Shown here: positions 41,052-51,125 of the stretch, piece by piece | Position numbering within the stretch: position 1 is the first letter of the stretch | Layout of the letters: every line of letters begins with the position of its first letter | NCBI RefSeq assembly: GCF_025398195.1 | Contig: NZ_JAODNV010000020.1 | Location: 1-64,000 of the forward strand | DNA from: Chelativorans petroleitrophicus | GTDB lineage: Bacteria; Pseudomonadota; Alphaproteobacteria; Rhizobiales; Rhizobiaceae | Reading direction: 5' to 3' | DNA: 64,000 bases | The notes under the pieces: generated by a model | What the model was told of the DNA's origin: nothing | Seen by the model: only the letters and a program-made list of their open reading frames with translations | The model's database searches: none | Translations under genes and position numbers: made by a program

Positions 41052-41726
41052 ATGTTCGCAGTCATCAAAACCGGCGGCAAGCAGTATCGCGTTGCCGCGG
41101 ACGACCTTCTAAAGGTCGAGCGGCTCGCCGGAGAGCCGGGCGAGATCATTGTGATCAGCGATGTGCTCGCCGTGGGCGAGGGCGACAAGGTGACGATCGG
41201 CACGCCCTTTGTCGAGGGCGCCAGTGTGGCGGCCGAGGTGGTTGACCACACCAGAGGGCCGAAGGTGATCGCCTTCAAGAAGCGCCGCCGCCAGAACTCG
41301 CGCCGCAAGCGCGGCCATCGCCAGCTGCTGACGACCGTCAGGATTTCCGAGATCCTGCTCGACGGCGCCAAGCCTTCGAAGAAGGCGGCCGCCAAGCCCG
41401 CTGGGAAGGACGAGGAAAAGCCTGCTGCGGCGAAGAAGGAGACCAAGCCCGCGGCGGAAGAGGCGCCGAAGAGGGCCAAGGCGTCCGCCGAGGCGAAGGA
41501 GGTCAAGCCGCTCTTCACCGCGCCGGAAGGCGAAGGCGACGATCTGACGAAGATCAAGGGCATCGGTCCCGTGGCGGCCGGTCAGCTCAGGGAGCAGGGC
41601 CTCACCACATTCGCCCAGCTTGCCGGACTTTCCGACGAGGACATCGCCAGGATCGACGCGGCCATGCCCTTCAGCGCTGACCAGATCAAAGACTGGCGTG
41701 AGCAGGCCAAGACCCTGGCGCAATAA
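41052..41726 (+). CDS. rplU: Ribosomal protein L21 with C-terminal helix-hairpin-helix extension
   Basis: Residues 1-104 are a standard bL21 ([43 protein letters not shown]). Normal L21 ends near there; this protein has 224 residues. The extension is a Lys/Ala/Pro/Glu-rich linker (about 107-155) then a 65-residue HhH-like domain, [41 protein letters not shown]. Similar extensions are known in some Hyphomicrobiales. The HhH may bind RNA or DNA; its role is not established. Confidence 0.95.
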   Translation: MFAVIKTGGKQYRVAADDLLKVERLAGEPGEIIVISDVLAVGEGDKVTIGTPFVEGASVAAEVVDHTRGPKVIAFKKRRRQNSRRKRGHRQLLTTVRISEILLDGAKPSKKAAAKPAGKDEEKPAAAKKETKPAAEEAPKRAKASAEAKEVKPLFTAPEGEGDDLTKIKGIGPVAAGQLREQGLTTFAQLAGLSDEDIARIDAAMPFSADQIKDWREQAKTLAQ

Positions 41727-41821
41727 GTGAGGGCTCTGGCCCGACCAAACGGAATTGCATTCGAGCGCGTGAGCGTTCATATATGAGTGAAGCGCCCCGG
41801 TAGGCGCAAAGGAGCAGTCTG

Positions 41822-42091
41822 ATGGCACACAAGAAAGCTGGCGGGTCGTCGCGTAACGGTCGCGATTCCGAATCCAAGCGCCTCGGCGTGAAGAAGTTCG
41901 GCGGCGAGCGGGTCGTGGCCGGCAACATTATCGTGCGCCAGCGCGGGACGAAGTGGCATCCCGGCGCGAATGTCGGCATGGGCAAAGACCATACGCTTTT
42001 TGCGCTTGCCGCGGGTGCCGTGTCCTTCGCCACGAAAGCGAACGGGCGAACCTACGTGTCGGTAAACCCGATTCTCGAAGCAGCGGAGTAG
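41822..42091 (+). CDS. rpmA: Ribosomal protein L27
   Basis: An 89-residue bL27: [62 protein letters not shown]. The N-terminus reaches into the peptidyl-transferase centre. It follows rplU as usual, 95 bases downstream, behind AAAGGAG. Confidence 0.98.
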   Translation: MAHKKAGGSSRNGRDSESKRLGVKKFGGERVVAGNIIVRQRGTKWHPGANVGMGKDHTLFALAAGAVSFATKANGRTYVSVNPILEAAE

Positions 42092-42112
42092 CCGGTTCCG
42101 CACCAAAACACC

Positions 42113-42184
42113 GGCGACCCATCCGGGAGCTGGTGTCCGGGAAAATCCGGAAAAGGTTCAGGGGAGATGGGTCGCCGTCTCCCC
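42113..42184 (+). promoter_or_regulatory. rpmA-GNAT intergenic RNA: terminator with overlapping alternative stem
   Basis: GGGGAGA (42161-42167) and TCTCCCC (42178-42184) form a terminator hairpin followed by TAAATTTTTG. An upstream GGCGACCCATC (42113-42123) is perfectly complementary to GATGGGTCGCC (42166-42176), which covers the terminator loop and the end of its left arm, so both stems cannot form fully. A small inner stem, TCCGG with CCGGA (42136-42151), lies between. This fits attenuation or read-through control of the GNAT/obgE genes. Confidence 0.6.
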
Positions 42185-42210
42185 TAAATTTTTGTCCGGA
42201 GGAAAAGGCC

Positions 42211-42798
42211 ATGGTTGCCGAAACTGAAGAGGTTGAGGGTGATAGTCTCCGTATAGAATGTCCTGTTCTCGTGACCGAGCGTCTGGTGCTGCGCCCCCCG
42301 CATGAGGACGACATTCCCGAGCTGGCGCAGCTCGCCAACAACCGCCGCGTGGCCGAGATGCTGTCGCGCATGCCACATCCCTATTCCGAGGCTGATGCCG
42401 CGGCCTTCGTGCGCGGCAGCCGCTCGCGCGACCGATCCGGCTGCCACTACGCGGTGGCCCTTGCCGGCAGTGGTGCCTTCATCGGCTGCGCCGGGCTTGA
42501 CAATCGCGAGTACGGGCTGGAGCTTGGCTACTGGATGGGCGAGCCCTACTGGGGGCGAGGCTACGCGACCGAGGTGGCGCATGCGCTGGTCGATCTCGCC
42601 TTCCGGGCGACGAACATCGACCGGCTCAATGTCTCCTGCCGCGTCATCAACGACGCCTCGCGGCGCGTCATCCACAAGTGCGGATTCCAGTATGTCGGCC
42701 AGGGCATGATGGATTCCGTGGTGGCCGGCAAGGTGCCCGTTGAGCGCTACCAGCTCGACCGCAGGACCTGGGTCAGCCTCAGGAGCTGGGGCTCGTAG
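42211..42798 (+). CDS. GNAT-family N-acetyltransferase
   Basis: ATG 42211 follows GGAGGAAAAGG; the product has 195 residues. It is a RimJ/RimL-like acetyltransferase: VLVTERLVLRPPHEDDIPELAQLANNRRV at the N-terminus, acetyl-CoA region LGYWMGEPYWGRGYATEVAHALVDLAF, and VINDASRRVIHKCGFQYVG. A GNAT gene in this place between rpmA and obgE is conserved in related genomes. Substrate unknown. Confidence 0.88.
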   Translation: MVAETEEVEGDSLRIECPVLVTERLVLRPPHEDDIPELAQLANNRRVAEMLSRMPHPYSEADAAAFVRGSRSRDRSGCHYAVALAGSGAFIGCAGLDNREYGLELGYWMGEPYWGRGYATEVAHALVDLAFRATNIDRLNVSCRVINDASRRVIHKCGFQYVGQGMMDSVVAGKVPVERYQLDRRTWVSLRSWGS

Positions 42799-42822
42799 GG
42801 GCGATGATGCCTGCGATTTTGA

Positions 42823-42845
42823 GGGCTTGGGCAGAGCCCAAGCCC
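42823..42845. repeat. Strong hairpin after the GNAT gene
   Basis: GGGCTTGGGC (42823-42832) and GCCCAAGCCC (42836-42845) form a ten-pair stem with loop AGA. No T-run follows immediately, so it may pause or stabilise RNA rather than terminate. Confidence 0.5.
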
Positions 42846-42881
42846 AAGAATTTGCTTTCTCCGCTGCCAAGGGGGCGTTAG

Positions 42882-44081
<1,200 letters not shown>

Positions 44082-44128
44082 GCGGGCGCTTGGCCGATAT
44101 AAGTCAGGAGGGCGGAAGAGAGAGTCAT

Positions 44129-45298
44129 ATGAAACGCGTCACGCTTTCCTCCTACCGCCGTATTACCATCAAGATTGGCTCCGCCCTGCTGGTGGACCGC
44201 AATACGGGCCTGAAGCGGGCGTGGCTAGCCACCCTGGTGGATGATATTGCACGGCTGGCTGCTGCCGGAACGGAGGTGCTGGTGGTTTCCTCCGGTGCGA
44301 TCGCGCTTGGGCGCACTGTGCTCGGCCTTGGCCGGCGCACGCTCCGGCTTGAGGAAAGCCAGGCCGCCGCCGCCGTGGGCCAGATCGCGCTTGCGGGCGC
44401 CTGGGCCGGTGAGCTTGGCCGGCATGGGCTTACCTCCGGCCAGGTGCTGCTAACGCTGGGAGACACGGAGGAGCGCCGGCGCTATCTCAATGCGCGCGCC
44501 ACCATCTCCACGCTTTTGAAGATGAAGGCGGTGCCGGTCATCAATGAGAACGACACGGTCGCCACCAGCGAGATCCGCTACGGCGACAATGACAGGCTCG
44601 CGGCCCGGGTCGCCACTATGATGGGCTGCGATCTGCTCATCCTCCTGTCGGATGTCGACGGCCTCTACACCGCCCCGCCGGAGCGCGACCCGGATGCGCG
44701 CTTCATTCCCGTGGTGGAGGCGATCACGCCTGAGATCATGGCCATGGCCGGGGACGCGGCGTCAGAGCTTTCGCGCGGCGGCATGCGCACCAAGCTCGAT
44801 GCGGGCCGGATCGCCACGGCCGCCGGCACGGCGATGATCATCGCCTCGGGCAAGGAAACGGGCCCGATATCGGCGATTGAGCGCGGCGCGCGCGCAACGC
44901 TTTTCCGCGCGAGTCCCACGCCGGTGCGCGCCTACAAGACTTGGATCGCGGGCCAGCTCGAGCCTGCGGGTCGCATCGTCATCGATGAAGGCGCGCTGAG
45001 GGCGCTGCGGTCCGGCAAAAGCCTGCTGCCTGCCGGTGTGAAGGCGGTGAGGGGCTCGTTTTCGCGTGGCGATACCGTTGCCATTATCGGGCCGGACGGC
45101 ACCGAGGCGGGGCGCGGGCTGGTTGCCTATGACGCCAGCGATGCCGTAAAGATCGCGGGGCTCAAGACCGGCGAGATAGCCGCAGTGCTCGGCTATGAGG
45201 CGCGCGCGGCCATGGTGCACCGCGACGATCTGGTCCTTTCTCCGCCGGCTGGTGAAAGGATGCGCAAGGTGGAGGGAATCGATGCTGAAGGTGCATGA
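44129..45298 (+). CDS. proB: Glutamate 5-kinase ProB
   Basis: ATG 44129 gives 389 residues. The amino-acid kinase domain has [53 protein letters not shown] and [10 protein letters not shown]; the C-terminal PUA domain starts near [14 protein letters not shown]. It phosphorylates glutamate in the first step of proline synthesis. Its end overlaps proA by 17 bases. Confidence 0.96.
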   Translation: MKRVTLSSYRRITIKIGSALLVDRNTGLKRAWLATLVDDIARLAAAGTEVLVVSSGAIALGRTVLGLGRRTLRLEESQAAAAVGQIALAGAWAGELGRHGLTSGQVLLTLGDTEERRRYLNARATISTLLKMKAVPVINENDTVATSEIRYGDNDRLAARVATMMGCDLLILLSDVDGLYTAPPERDPDARFIPVVEAITPEIMAMAGDAASELSRGGMRTKLDAGRIATAAGTAMIIASGKETGPISAIERGARATLFRASPTPVRAYKTWIAGQLEPAGRIVIDEGALRALRSGKSLLPAGVKAVRGSFSRGDTVAIIGPDGTEAGRGLVAYDASDAVKIAGLKTGEIAAVLGYEARAAMVHRDDLVLSPPAGERMRKVEGIDAEGA

Positions 45299-46562
45299 GG
45301 GCGCTGACATCGCGACCCTGATGAACGAGCTTGGCGCGCGCGCCCGGGCTGCTGCAAGACCGCTCGCAGTCGCCACCACCGAGCGGAAAAACGCAGCGCT
45401 TCTGGCCATGGCGGACGCGCTGGAAGCCAATACGCCTGACATTCTCGAGGCCAATGCGCGCGACATGGAGGCCGGCAGGGCAGCGGGCCTGTCTACCGCT
45501 CTACTCGACCGCCTGATGCTCGATGAAAAGCGGGTTGCGGCCATGGCTGCGGGCATCCGCGAGATTGCCCGGCTTGAGGACCCGGTCGGCCAGGTGATCG
45601 CTGCGTGGGAGCGGCCCAATGGTCTTTTCATCGAGCGCGTGCGCACGCCGCTCGGCGTCGTTGGCGTGATCTATGAGAGCCGCCCGAATGTGACGGCCGA
45701 TGCCGGCGCGCTCTGCCTCAAGGCGGGCAATGCCGTGATCCTGCGCGGCGGCTCGGACTCTGCCCATTCCTCTGCCGCCATTCATGCCTGCCTGGTCGAA
45801 GGTCTGGTGAAGGCGGGTCTGCCTGAAGATGCGATCCAGCGCGTGCCGGTGACCGACCGGGCCGCTGTCGGCGAATTGCTGAAGGGCCTTGACGGCAATC
45901 TGGATGTGATCGTGCCGCGCGGCGGCAGGAGCCTGGTGGAGCGCGTCCAGAAGGAGGCGCGGGTGCCCGTCTTCTCGCATCTGGAGGGCATCTGCCACCT
46001 CTATATCGACAAATCAGCCCGGCTCGATATGGCAGTTTCGCTCACGGTCAACGCCAAGATGCGGCGCACCGGCATCTGCGGTGCGGCCGAGACGCTGCTG
46101 GTGGATCGCGCGGCTGCCGACACGCATCTCGTGCCGGTTCTGGACGCTCTTGCGGCGGCCGGCTGCGAGATCCGCGGCGATGAAGGTGTGCGCGTGCGTT
46201 TCCCATCCGCACGGCCTGCAACCGAGGAGGATTGGCGCACCGAATATCTGGATGCGATCATCTCGGTGAAGCTGGTGGACGGCGTTGGGGAGGCCATCGA
46301 ACATATCGAAACCTGGTCCTCCCACCACACCGAAGCCATCGTAGCGGAGGACGCTTCGGCGGTGGAGCGTTTCTTCAATGAGATCGATTCGGCCATCCTG
46401 CTCCACAACGCTTCGACCCAGTTCGCTGACGGCGGCGAGTTCGGCATGGGCGCGGAAATCGGGATCGCTACCGGAAAGATGCATGCGCGCGGGCCGGTAG
46501 GCGTGGAGCAGCTCACCTCCTTCAAATACCGCGTGCGTGGCACCGGCCAGGTTCGGCCCTGA
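45282..46562 (+). CDS. proA: Gamma-glutamyl phosphate reductase ProA
   Basis: A 426-residue enzyme reducing gamma-glutamyl phosphate to the semialdehyde. Landmarks are [42 protein letters not shown], the catalytic region [16 protein letters not shown] with Cys, and the C-terminal [26 protein letters not shown] 45282 lies within the end of proB, so the two are coupled. Confidence 0.96.
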   Translation: MLKVHEGADIATLMNELGARARAAARPLAVATTERKNAALLAMADALEANTPDILEANARDMEAGRAAGLSTALLDRLMLDEKRVAAMAAGIREIARLEDPVGQVIAAWERPNGLFIERVRTPLGVVGVIYESRPNVTADAGALCLKAGNAVILRGGSDSAHSSAAIHACLVEGLVKAGLPEDAIQRVPVTDRAAVGELLKGLDGNLDVIVPRGGRSLVERVQKEARVPVFSHLEGICHLYIDKSARLDMAVSLTVNAKMRRTGICGAAETLLVDRAAADTHLVPVLDALAAAGCEIRGDEGVRVRFPSARPATEEDWRTEYLDAIISVKLVDGVGEAIEHIETWSSHHTEAIVAEDASAVERFFNEIDSAILLHNASTQFADGGEFGMGAEIGIATGKMHARGPVGVEQLTSFKYRVRGTGQVRP

Positions 46563-46565
46563 GGA

Positions 46566-47195
46566 ATGGCCTTGGCGGAGGAGAGCGTGCCGGCGCGCTA
46601 TCTGCGCATGCCGCACGTGGAAAAGGGCATGGCCGTGGGTCTTTTCGGCGGGTCGTTCAACCCGCCCCATGCGGGCCATGCTCTGGTGGCGGAGACGGCA
46701 ATCCGCAAGCTTCGTCTCGACCAGCTCTGGTGGATGGTCACGCCGGGGAATCCGCTGAAGGATCGCGGCGCCCTGGCGCCGCTTGCCGAGCGCATTGCCA
46801 TGTCGGAAAAACGCGTCTCAGACCCACGCATTCGCGTGACGGCCTTCGAAATGCGTTATCGCATCCGCTACACGGCCGATACCATCCGGCTCGTCAAAAG
46901 CCGCCATCCGGGCGTGTTCTTCGTCTGGATTATGGGTGCCGACAGCCTGCGGGATTTTCACCGCTGGGAGCGCTGGCGCGAGATCGCCGAAAGCGTGCCG
47001 ATTGCGGTCTTCGACCGGCCGGGGGCGACGCTTTCCTTCCTGTCCTCGACCATGGCGCGGGCCTTCAGCCATGCCCGCATAGCGGAAACGGAAGCGGCTC
47101 GGCTTGCGCGGCTTTCTCCGCCTGCCTGGACATTCATCCACGGCCCGCGTTCATCGCTTTCCTCCACCGCGCTGCGCGAGGCAGCCCGCCGGTAA
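46566..47195 (+). CDS. nadD: Nicotinate-nucleotide adenylyltransferase NadD
   Basis: A 209-residue enzyme of NAD synthesis. The nucleotidyltransferase motif is VGLFGGSFNPPHAGHALVAE, then WWMVTPGNPLKD, FVWIMGADSLRDFHRWERWREI and the ISSTxxR-like HGPRSSLSSTALREAAR. It begins 4 bases after proA. Confidence 0.95.
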   Translation: MALAEESVPARYLRMPHVEKGMAVGLFGGSFNPPHAGHALVAETAIRKLRLDQLWWMVTPGNPLKDRGALAPLAERIAMSEKRVSDPRIRVTAFEMRYRIRYTADTIRLVKSRHPGVFFVWIMGADSLRDFHRWERWREIAESVPIAVFDRPGATLSFLSSTMARAFSHARIAETEAARLARLSPPAWTFIHGPRSSLSSTALREAARR

Positions 47196-47291
47196 GTGCC
47201 GCTTGCAGTGCGAAACACGACTTGTCTTGAAACTGTCGGGGTACTCTGCCTATTTTATCGATTGTCTCTTGGCGTAAAGCAGGGGACGCAG

Positions 47292-47726
47292 TTGTTCTTA
47301 TCGGAAAGGGAAGACACTCTGAGAACAGCACTCCAGAAGAAGGCAAGCATCTTGCCTTCGCCGGCCGGGGCAAGCGAATCGGGCCTGTCTCGCGCCTTAC
47401 AGACAGCGCTTCGGAGTCTGGAAGACTCGAAGGCGGAAAACATCGTCTCCATCGACATTCAGGGCAAGTCTCCGCTGGCGGACTATATGATCGTGGCCTC
47501 CGGCAGATCGCATCGTCACGTCACGGCGGTGGCGGATCACCTCTTGCGCTCCTTGAAGGAAGCGGGCTTCGGCTCGGCGCGGGTGGAAGGTCTTTCGGGC
47601 GCCGACTGGGTGTTGATCGACGCGGGCGACATCATCGTTCACGTCTTTCGCCCGGAAGTCCGGGAGTTCTACAACATCGAGAAGATGTGGCAGGCTCCGG
47701 ATCTCGAGGAGGAAACGGTGCACTAG
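47292..47726 (+). CDS. rsfS: Ribosomal silencing factor RsfS
   Basis: The RsfS domain is clear: ALQTALRSLEDSKAENIVSIDIQGKSPLADYMIVASGRSHRHVTAVADHLL, then SGADWVLIDAGDIIVHVFRPEVREFYNIEKMW. No ATG lies before it; the in-frame options are TTG 47292 (with AGGGGAC upstream) or GTG 47196, overlapping nadD's end. I use TTG 47292, giving 144 residues. RsfS blocks subunit joining in starvation. Confidence 0.88.
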   Translation: MFLSEREDTLRTALQKKASILPSPAGASESGLSRALQTALRSLEDSKAENIVSIDIQGKSPLADYMIVASGRSHRHVTAVADHLLRSLKEAGFGSARVEGLSGADWVLIDAGDIIVHVFRPEVREFYNIEKMWQAPDLEEETVH

Positions 47727-47757
47727 CGAAAGCTAGCGCCTCTTCGCGTGCGTCGCG

Positions 47758-47784
47758 CCGGAAGGACGGCACCTCACCTTCCGG
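47758..47784. repeat. Inverted repeat between rsfS and rlmH
   Basis: CCGGAAGG (47758-47765) is a perfect inverted copy of CCTTCCGG (47777-47784). A smaller stem CTAGC-GAAA-GCTAG lies at 47723-47736, spanning the rsfS stop. Either may act in termination or mRNA processing; no T-run is seen. Confidence 0.5.
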
Positions 47785-47905
47785 AAGGAGTCCGATGCGC
47801 GCCGCGCCGGCCATATCGGACGTGAATCATCGGCCGGAATTCCTTCTGCTGCTGATGCATCCGTGCGTGCCATCTTCCCGCTACGGAACTTGATCGAGGT
47901 AACCC

Positions 47906-48385
47906 ATTCGCATCACCGTCCACGTGGTAGGCCGCATGAAGGCCGGCCCCGAAAAGGAACTTGCCGAACGGTACTTCGAGCGCCTCGCCCGGAGCGGCGG
48001 GGCTGTCGGCCTTGAATTCGCGGGCGTGCGTGAAATCCTCGAAAGCCGGGCAAGAACGGCGGACGCGCGTAGGCGCGAGGAGGCGCAGAAGCTTCAGGAT
48101 GCGGCACAAGATGCACTGCTGGTGCTGCTTGATGAGCGTGGAAAAAACCTGCCGTCACAAGAGCTTGCCTCAAGCCTTGCCGGATTCCGCGATTCGGGGA
48201 CCCGGCATCTCGTCTTCGCCATCGGTGGGCCGGACGGCCACGACGAGATGCTGAAGCGGGCTGCCGGCCTCAGCCTTTCCTTCGGGGCACAGACCTGGCC
48301 ACACCAGCTCGTCCGCGTCATGCTGGCCGAGCAGCTTTATCGCGCGGTGACGATCCTCTCCGGCCATCCGTACCATCGCGAGTAG
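47906..48385 (+). CDS. rlmH: 23S rRNA pseudouridine1915 N3-methyltransferase RlmH, apparent ATT start
   Basis: The conserved RlmH N-terminus (RITVHVVGRMKAGPEKELAERYF) is encoded from ATT at 47906, preceded by GAGGT and by an in-frame TAA two codons upstream, so no ATG is available. The next in-frame option, GTG 47924, removes the first conserved strand. From ATT the length is 159 residues, normal for RlmH. The SPOUT knot is LVFAIGGPDGHDEM and SLSFGAQTWPHQLVRVMLAEQLYRAVTIL. Confidence 0.9.
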   Translation: MRITVHVVGRMKAGPEKELAERYFERLARSGGAVGLEFAGVREILESRARTADARRREEAQKLQDAAQDALLVLLDERGKNLPSQELASSLAGFRDSGTRHLVFAIGGPDGHDEMLKRAAGLSLSFGAQTWPHQLVRVMLAEQLYRAVTILSGHPYHRE

Positions 48386-48536
48386 CCGCGAGCCCTGTTT
48401 TCCGTGAACAACCGGCGATCAAAGGGGTTGTGGTTCCATCGCGGAACATGCGATTGAACGCTTATTCCGGTGCGTGATGGTTGATCATTCCTTAACGATC
48501 TATCTTTAAAGGTGGGCGCGTGTTCGCAACGGCGAG

Positions 48537-49805
48537 GTGAAGGTGCGACCGGTCGGCTCTTGGGGAGGGGCGCTCCTTACGGCGGCTATTGCATTAGCCG
48601 CACAGCCCGCCGGCGCGCAGGCCGTCGATCAGCTCGAATTGCAGCAGAACCAGAAGGTCGAAGAATATCGCCGCGTTTCGGAGCAGCTGGCGCTGTCGGA
48701 AAAGCGGCAGGCCGAGATTGCCGCCGAGATCGCCGCTCTCAAGGATGACAGCGCCGCGCTGACGGCGGCCCTGATCCAGGCCGTGAAGACGGAGCGCAAG
48801 CTCGCGGAGGACATCGATGATATCGAGAACCGGCTGGAGGTTCTTGTCCACCGGGAGAACGACCTGAAGGTCTCGCTCGCGGGCCGCCGCGGCATCCTGG
48901 CGGAGGTGCTTGGTGCGCTCCAACGCATGGGGCTCAGTCCGCCGCCAGCCATCCTCGTGCGGCCGGAAGATGCGCTCGGATCGGTGCGCAGCGCCATTCT
49001 TCTGGGCGCGGTGGTGCCGGAACTGCGCGCCGAGACGGAAATGCTGATTTCCGACCTTCGCGCGCTATCGCGCATTAAAACCTCCATAGCCGCCGAGAAG
49101 GAACGGCTCACGGAAGGACGCCTCGCTCAGGCGGAGGAAAAGCAGCGCCTGACCCTTCTTCTGGAGGAGAAGCGGCGCATCCATGCCGAGGCGGAAGCGC
49201 GCATGGAGGCCGAACGCGCCCAGGCGGAGGAGCTCGCCGCGCGCGCCGAAGGTCTGCAGGATCTGATTGCCTCGCTCGAAAAGGAGATCGAGTCGCTGCG
49301 CAAGGTGCTTGAGGCGCGCGAGCAGGCGGGGGAGGGAAGCCTGCTTGCCGAAACGCTTCCCTTTGCGCGCCGCGCTGGGCTCGTGCCGCTGCCGGTCGTC
49401 GGCGAATTCTCCAAGCGTTTCGGAGAGGATGACGGCACGGGAAGCCAGCTCAAGGGCGACATTCTAAGGACACAATCAGGCGCAATCGTCACGGCACCAG
49501 CGGACGGTACGGTCCTTTACGCCGGGCCTTTCCGCTCCTACGGTCAGCTATTGATACTGAGCCCCGGCGACGGCTATCATATCGTGCTGGCAGGCATGGA
49601 TCGGCTGAACGTTTCCATCGGTCAGGCCGTTCTGGCGGGCGAGCCGGTCGGGATCATGGGTGAGGCCCGCCTCGCGAGTCTCGCCGCCACTACCGTGGGT
49701 GCGGTGCCTGAACTATATGTTGAGTTCAGGAAAGACGGAAAGCCGATCGACCCGAAGCATTGGTGGGCTCGGGAGCTATCTGGAAGGACGGGAAATGATA
49801 CGTAG
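48537..49805 (+). CDS. EnvC-like murein hydrolase activator (degenerate LytM/M23)
   Basis: Start GTG 48537, 422 residues. It has a signal peptide (ALLTAAIALAAQPAGAQA), a long coiled coil (about residues 35-270, with LALSEKRQAEIAAEIAALKDD and AEAEARMEAERAQAEELAARAE) and a C-terminal M23 fold (GAIVTAPADGTVLYAGPFRSYGQLLILSPGDGYHIVL). The HxxxD zinc site of active enzymes is missing (SQLKGDIL instead), as in EnvC, so it probably activates amidases at division. It overlaps ctpA by 11 bases. Confidence 0.88.
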   Translation: MKVRPVGSWGGALLTAAIALAAQPAGAQAVDQLELQQNQKVEEYRRVSEQLALSEKRQAEIAAEIAALKDDSAALTAALIQAVKTERKLAEDIDDIENRLEVLVHRENDLKVSLAGRRGILAEVLGALQRMGLSPPPAILVRPEDALGSVRSAILLGAVVPELRAETEMLISDLRALSRIKTSIAAEKERLTEGRLAQAEEKQRLTLLLEEKRRIHAEAEARMEAERAQAEELAARAEGLQDLIASLEKEIESLRKVLEAREQAGEGSLLAETLPFARRAGLVPLPVVGEFSKRFGEDDGTGSQLKGDILRTQSGAIVTAPADGTVLYAGPFRSYGQLLILSPGDGYHIVLAGMDRLNVSIGQAVLAGEPVGIMGEARLASLAATTVGAVPELYVEFRKDGKPIDPKHWWARELSGRTGNDT

Positions 49806-51123
49806 AATGTCGCTCTTGCTCGCCGGCGCGCTGATGGGCGCATCCGTCATGAGCTTGGTTTACGGGACGAACGGAACGGTGGCCAATGCGGCGGGGTCGG
49901 AAACGTATCGGCAGCTCGCCATTTTTGGCGATATTTTCGAGCGCGTGCGCGCTCAGTATGTGACGCCGCCGGACGAGAAGGAGCTGGTGGAAAGCGCTAT
50001 TAACGGCATGCTTTCCTCGCTCGACCCGCATTCCTCCTATCTCGATCCCGAGGCCGCCAAGGACATGCGCGTGCAGACCAAGGGTGAGTTTGGCGGTCTC
50101 GGCATCGAGGTTACCATGGAGGATGAGCTGGTGAAGGTCGTCGCGCCCATCGACGACACCCCGGCTGCTCGCGCCGGTATTCTGGCCGGCGACCTCATCT
50201 CCGAGATCGATGGCGAGCCGGTGCGCGGCCTGACGCTGAACGAAGCCGTCGACAAGATGCGCGGGCTCGTCAACACGCCGATCGAGCTAACCGTCCTGCG
50301 GGAAGGGCAAGCGGAGCCACTGAAGTTTACCATCATCCGCGACATCATCAGGGTCAAGGCGGTCAAGTATCGCGTCGAGGGCGGCGATGTCGGCTACCTG
50401 AAGATCAGCTCCTTCACCGAGCAGACGACGGACGATCTGCGCAACGCCATCGAGGCAATTCGCAAGGAGGTCCCCGAGGACGAGCTCAAGGGCTACATTC
50501 TGGATCTGAGGCTCAATCCTGGCGGCCTGCTTGATCAGGCGGTGAATGTCTCCGACGCTTTCCTTGATCGCGGAGAGATCGTGTCTACGCGCGGGCGTGA
50601 GCCCAGCGACATCACCCGCTTCGGTTCTCAGCCTGGCGACCTGACGGATGGCAAGCCGCTCATCGTCCTCATCAATGGCGGCTCGGCAAGCGCGTCGGAA
50701 ATTGTGGCGGGCGCGTTGCAGGACCACCGTCGCGCCACCATTCTAGGAACCCGCTCCTTCGGCAAGGGATCGGTGCAGACTATTATTCCGCTTGGCGAGA
50801 ACGGTGCACTGCGGCTGACCACGGCGCTCTACTACACGCCTTCGGGACAGTCGATCCAAGGCAAGGGGATCACTCCTGATATCAAGGTCGAACAGCCGCT
50901 GCCGGAGGAACTCCAGGGCCGTGATCTGGCGCGCGGCGAATCGGATCTGCCCGGACATATCCGCGGCGAGGCGGAGAGCGAGGAGGGTTCCGGCTCCATC
51001 GCCTATGTGCCGCAAGACCCGGCTGAAGACGTGCAGCTTGCCTACGCGCTCGATCTGCTGCGCGGCGAGAAGACGGATCCCGCCTTTCCGCCTAGCCCCG
51101 ATAAGGCGGTGATGAACCGATAA
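49795..51123 (+). CDS. ctpA: C-terminal processing peptidase CtpA (S41)
   Basis: A 442-residue periplasmic serine protease. It has a signal/anchor (MSLLLAGALMGASVMSLVY), a PDZ domain (FGGLGIEVTMEDELVKVVAPIDDTPAARAGILAGDLISEIDGEPV) and an S41 domain with GGSASASEIVAGAL (Ser) and GTRSFGKGSVQTIIPL (Lys). The gene order EnvC-like, ctpA, yibQ, rppH is conserved in Hyphomicrobiales. Confidence 0.95.
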   Translation: MIRRMSLLLAGALMGASVMSLVYGTNGTVANAAGSETYRQLAIFGDIFERVRAQYVTPPDEKELVESAINGMLSSLDPHSSYLDPEAAKDMRVQTKGEFGGLGIEVTMEDELVKVVAPIDDTPAARAGILAGDLISEIDGEPVRGLTLNEAVDKMRGLVNTPIELTVLREGQAEPLKFTIIRDIIRVKAVKYRVEGGDVGYLKISSFTEQTTDDLRNAIEAIRKEVPEDELKGYILDLRLNPGGLLDQAVNVSDAFLDRGEIVSTRGREPSDITRFGSQPGDLTDGKPLIVLINGGSASASEIVAGALQDHRRATILGTRSFGKGSVQTIIPLGENGALRLTTALYYTPSGQSIQGKGITPDIKVEQPLPEELQGRDLARGESDLPGHIRGEAESEEGSGSIAYVPQDPAEDVQLAYALDLLRGEKTDPAFPPSPDKAVMNR

Positions 51124-51125
51124 CA

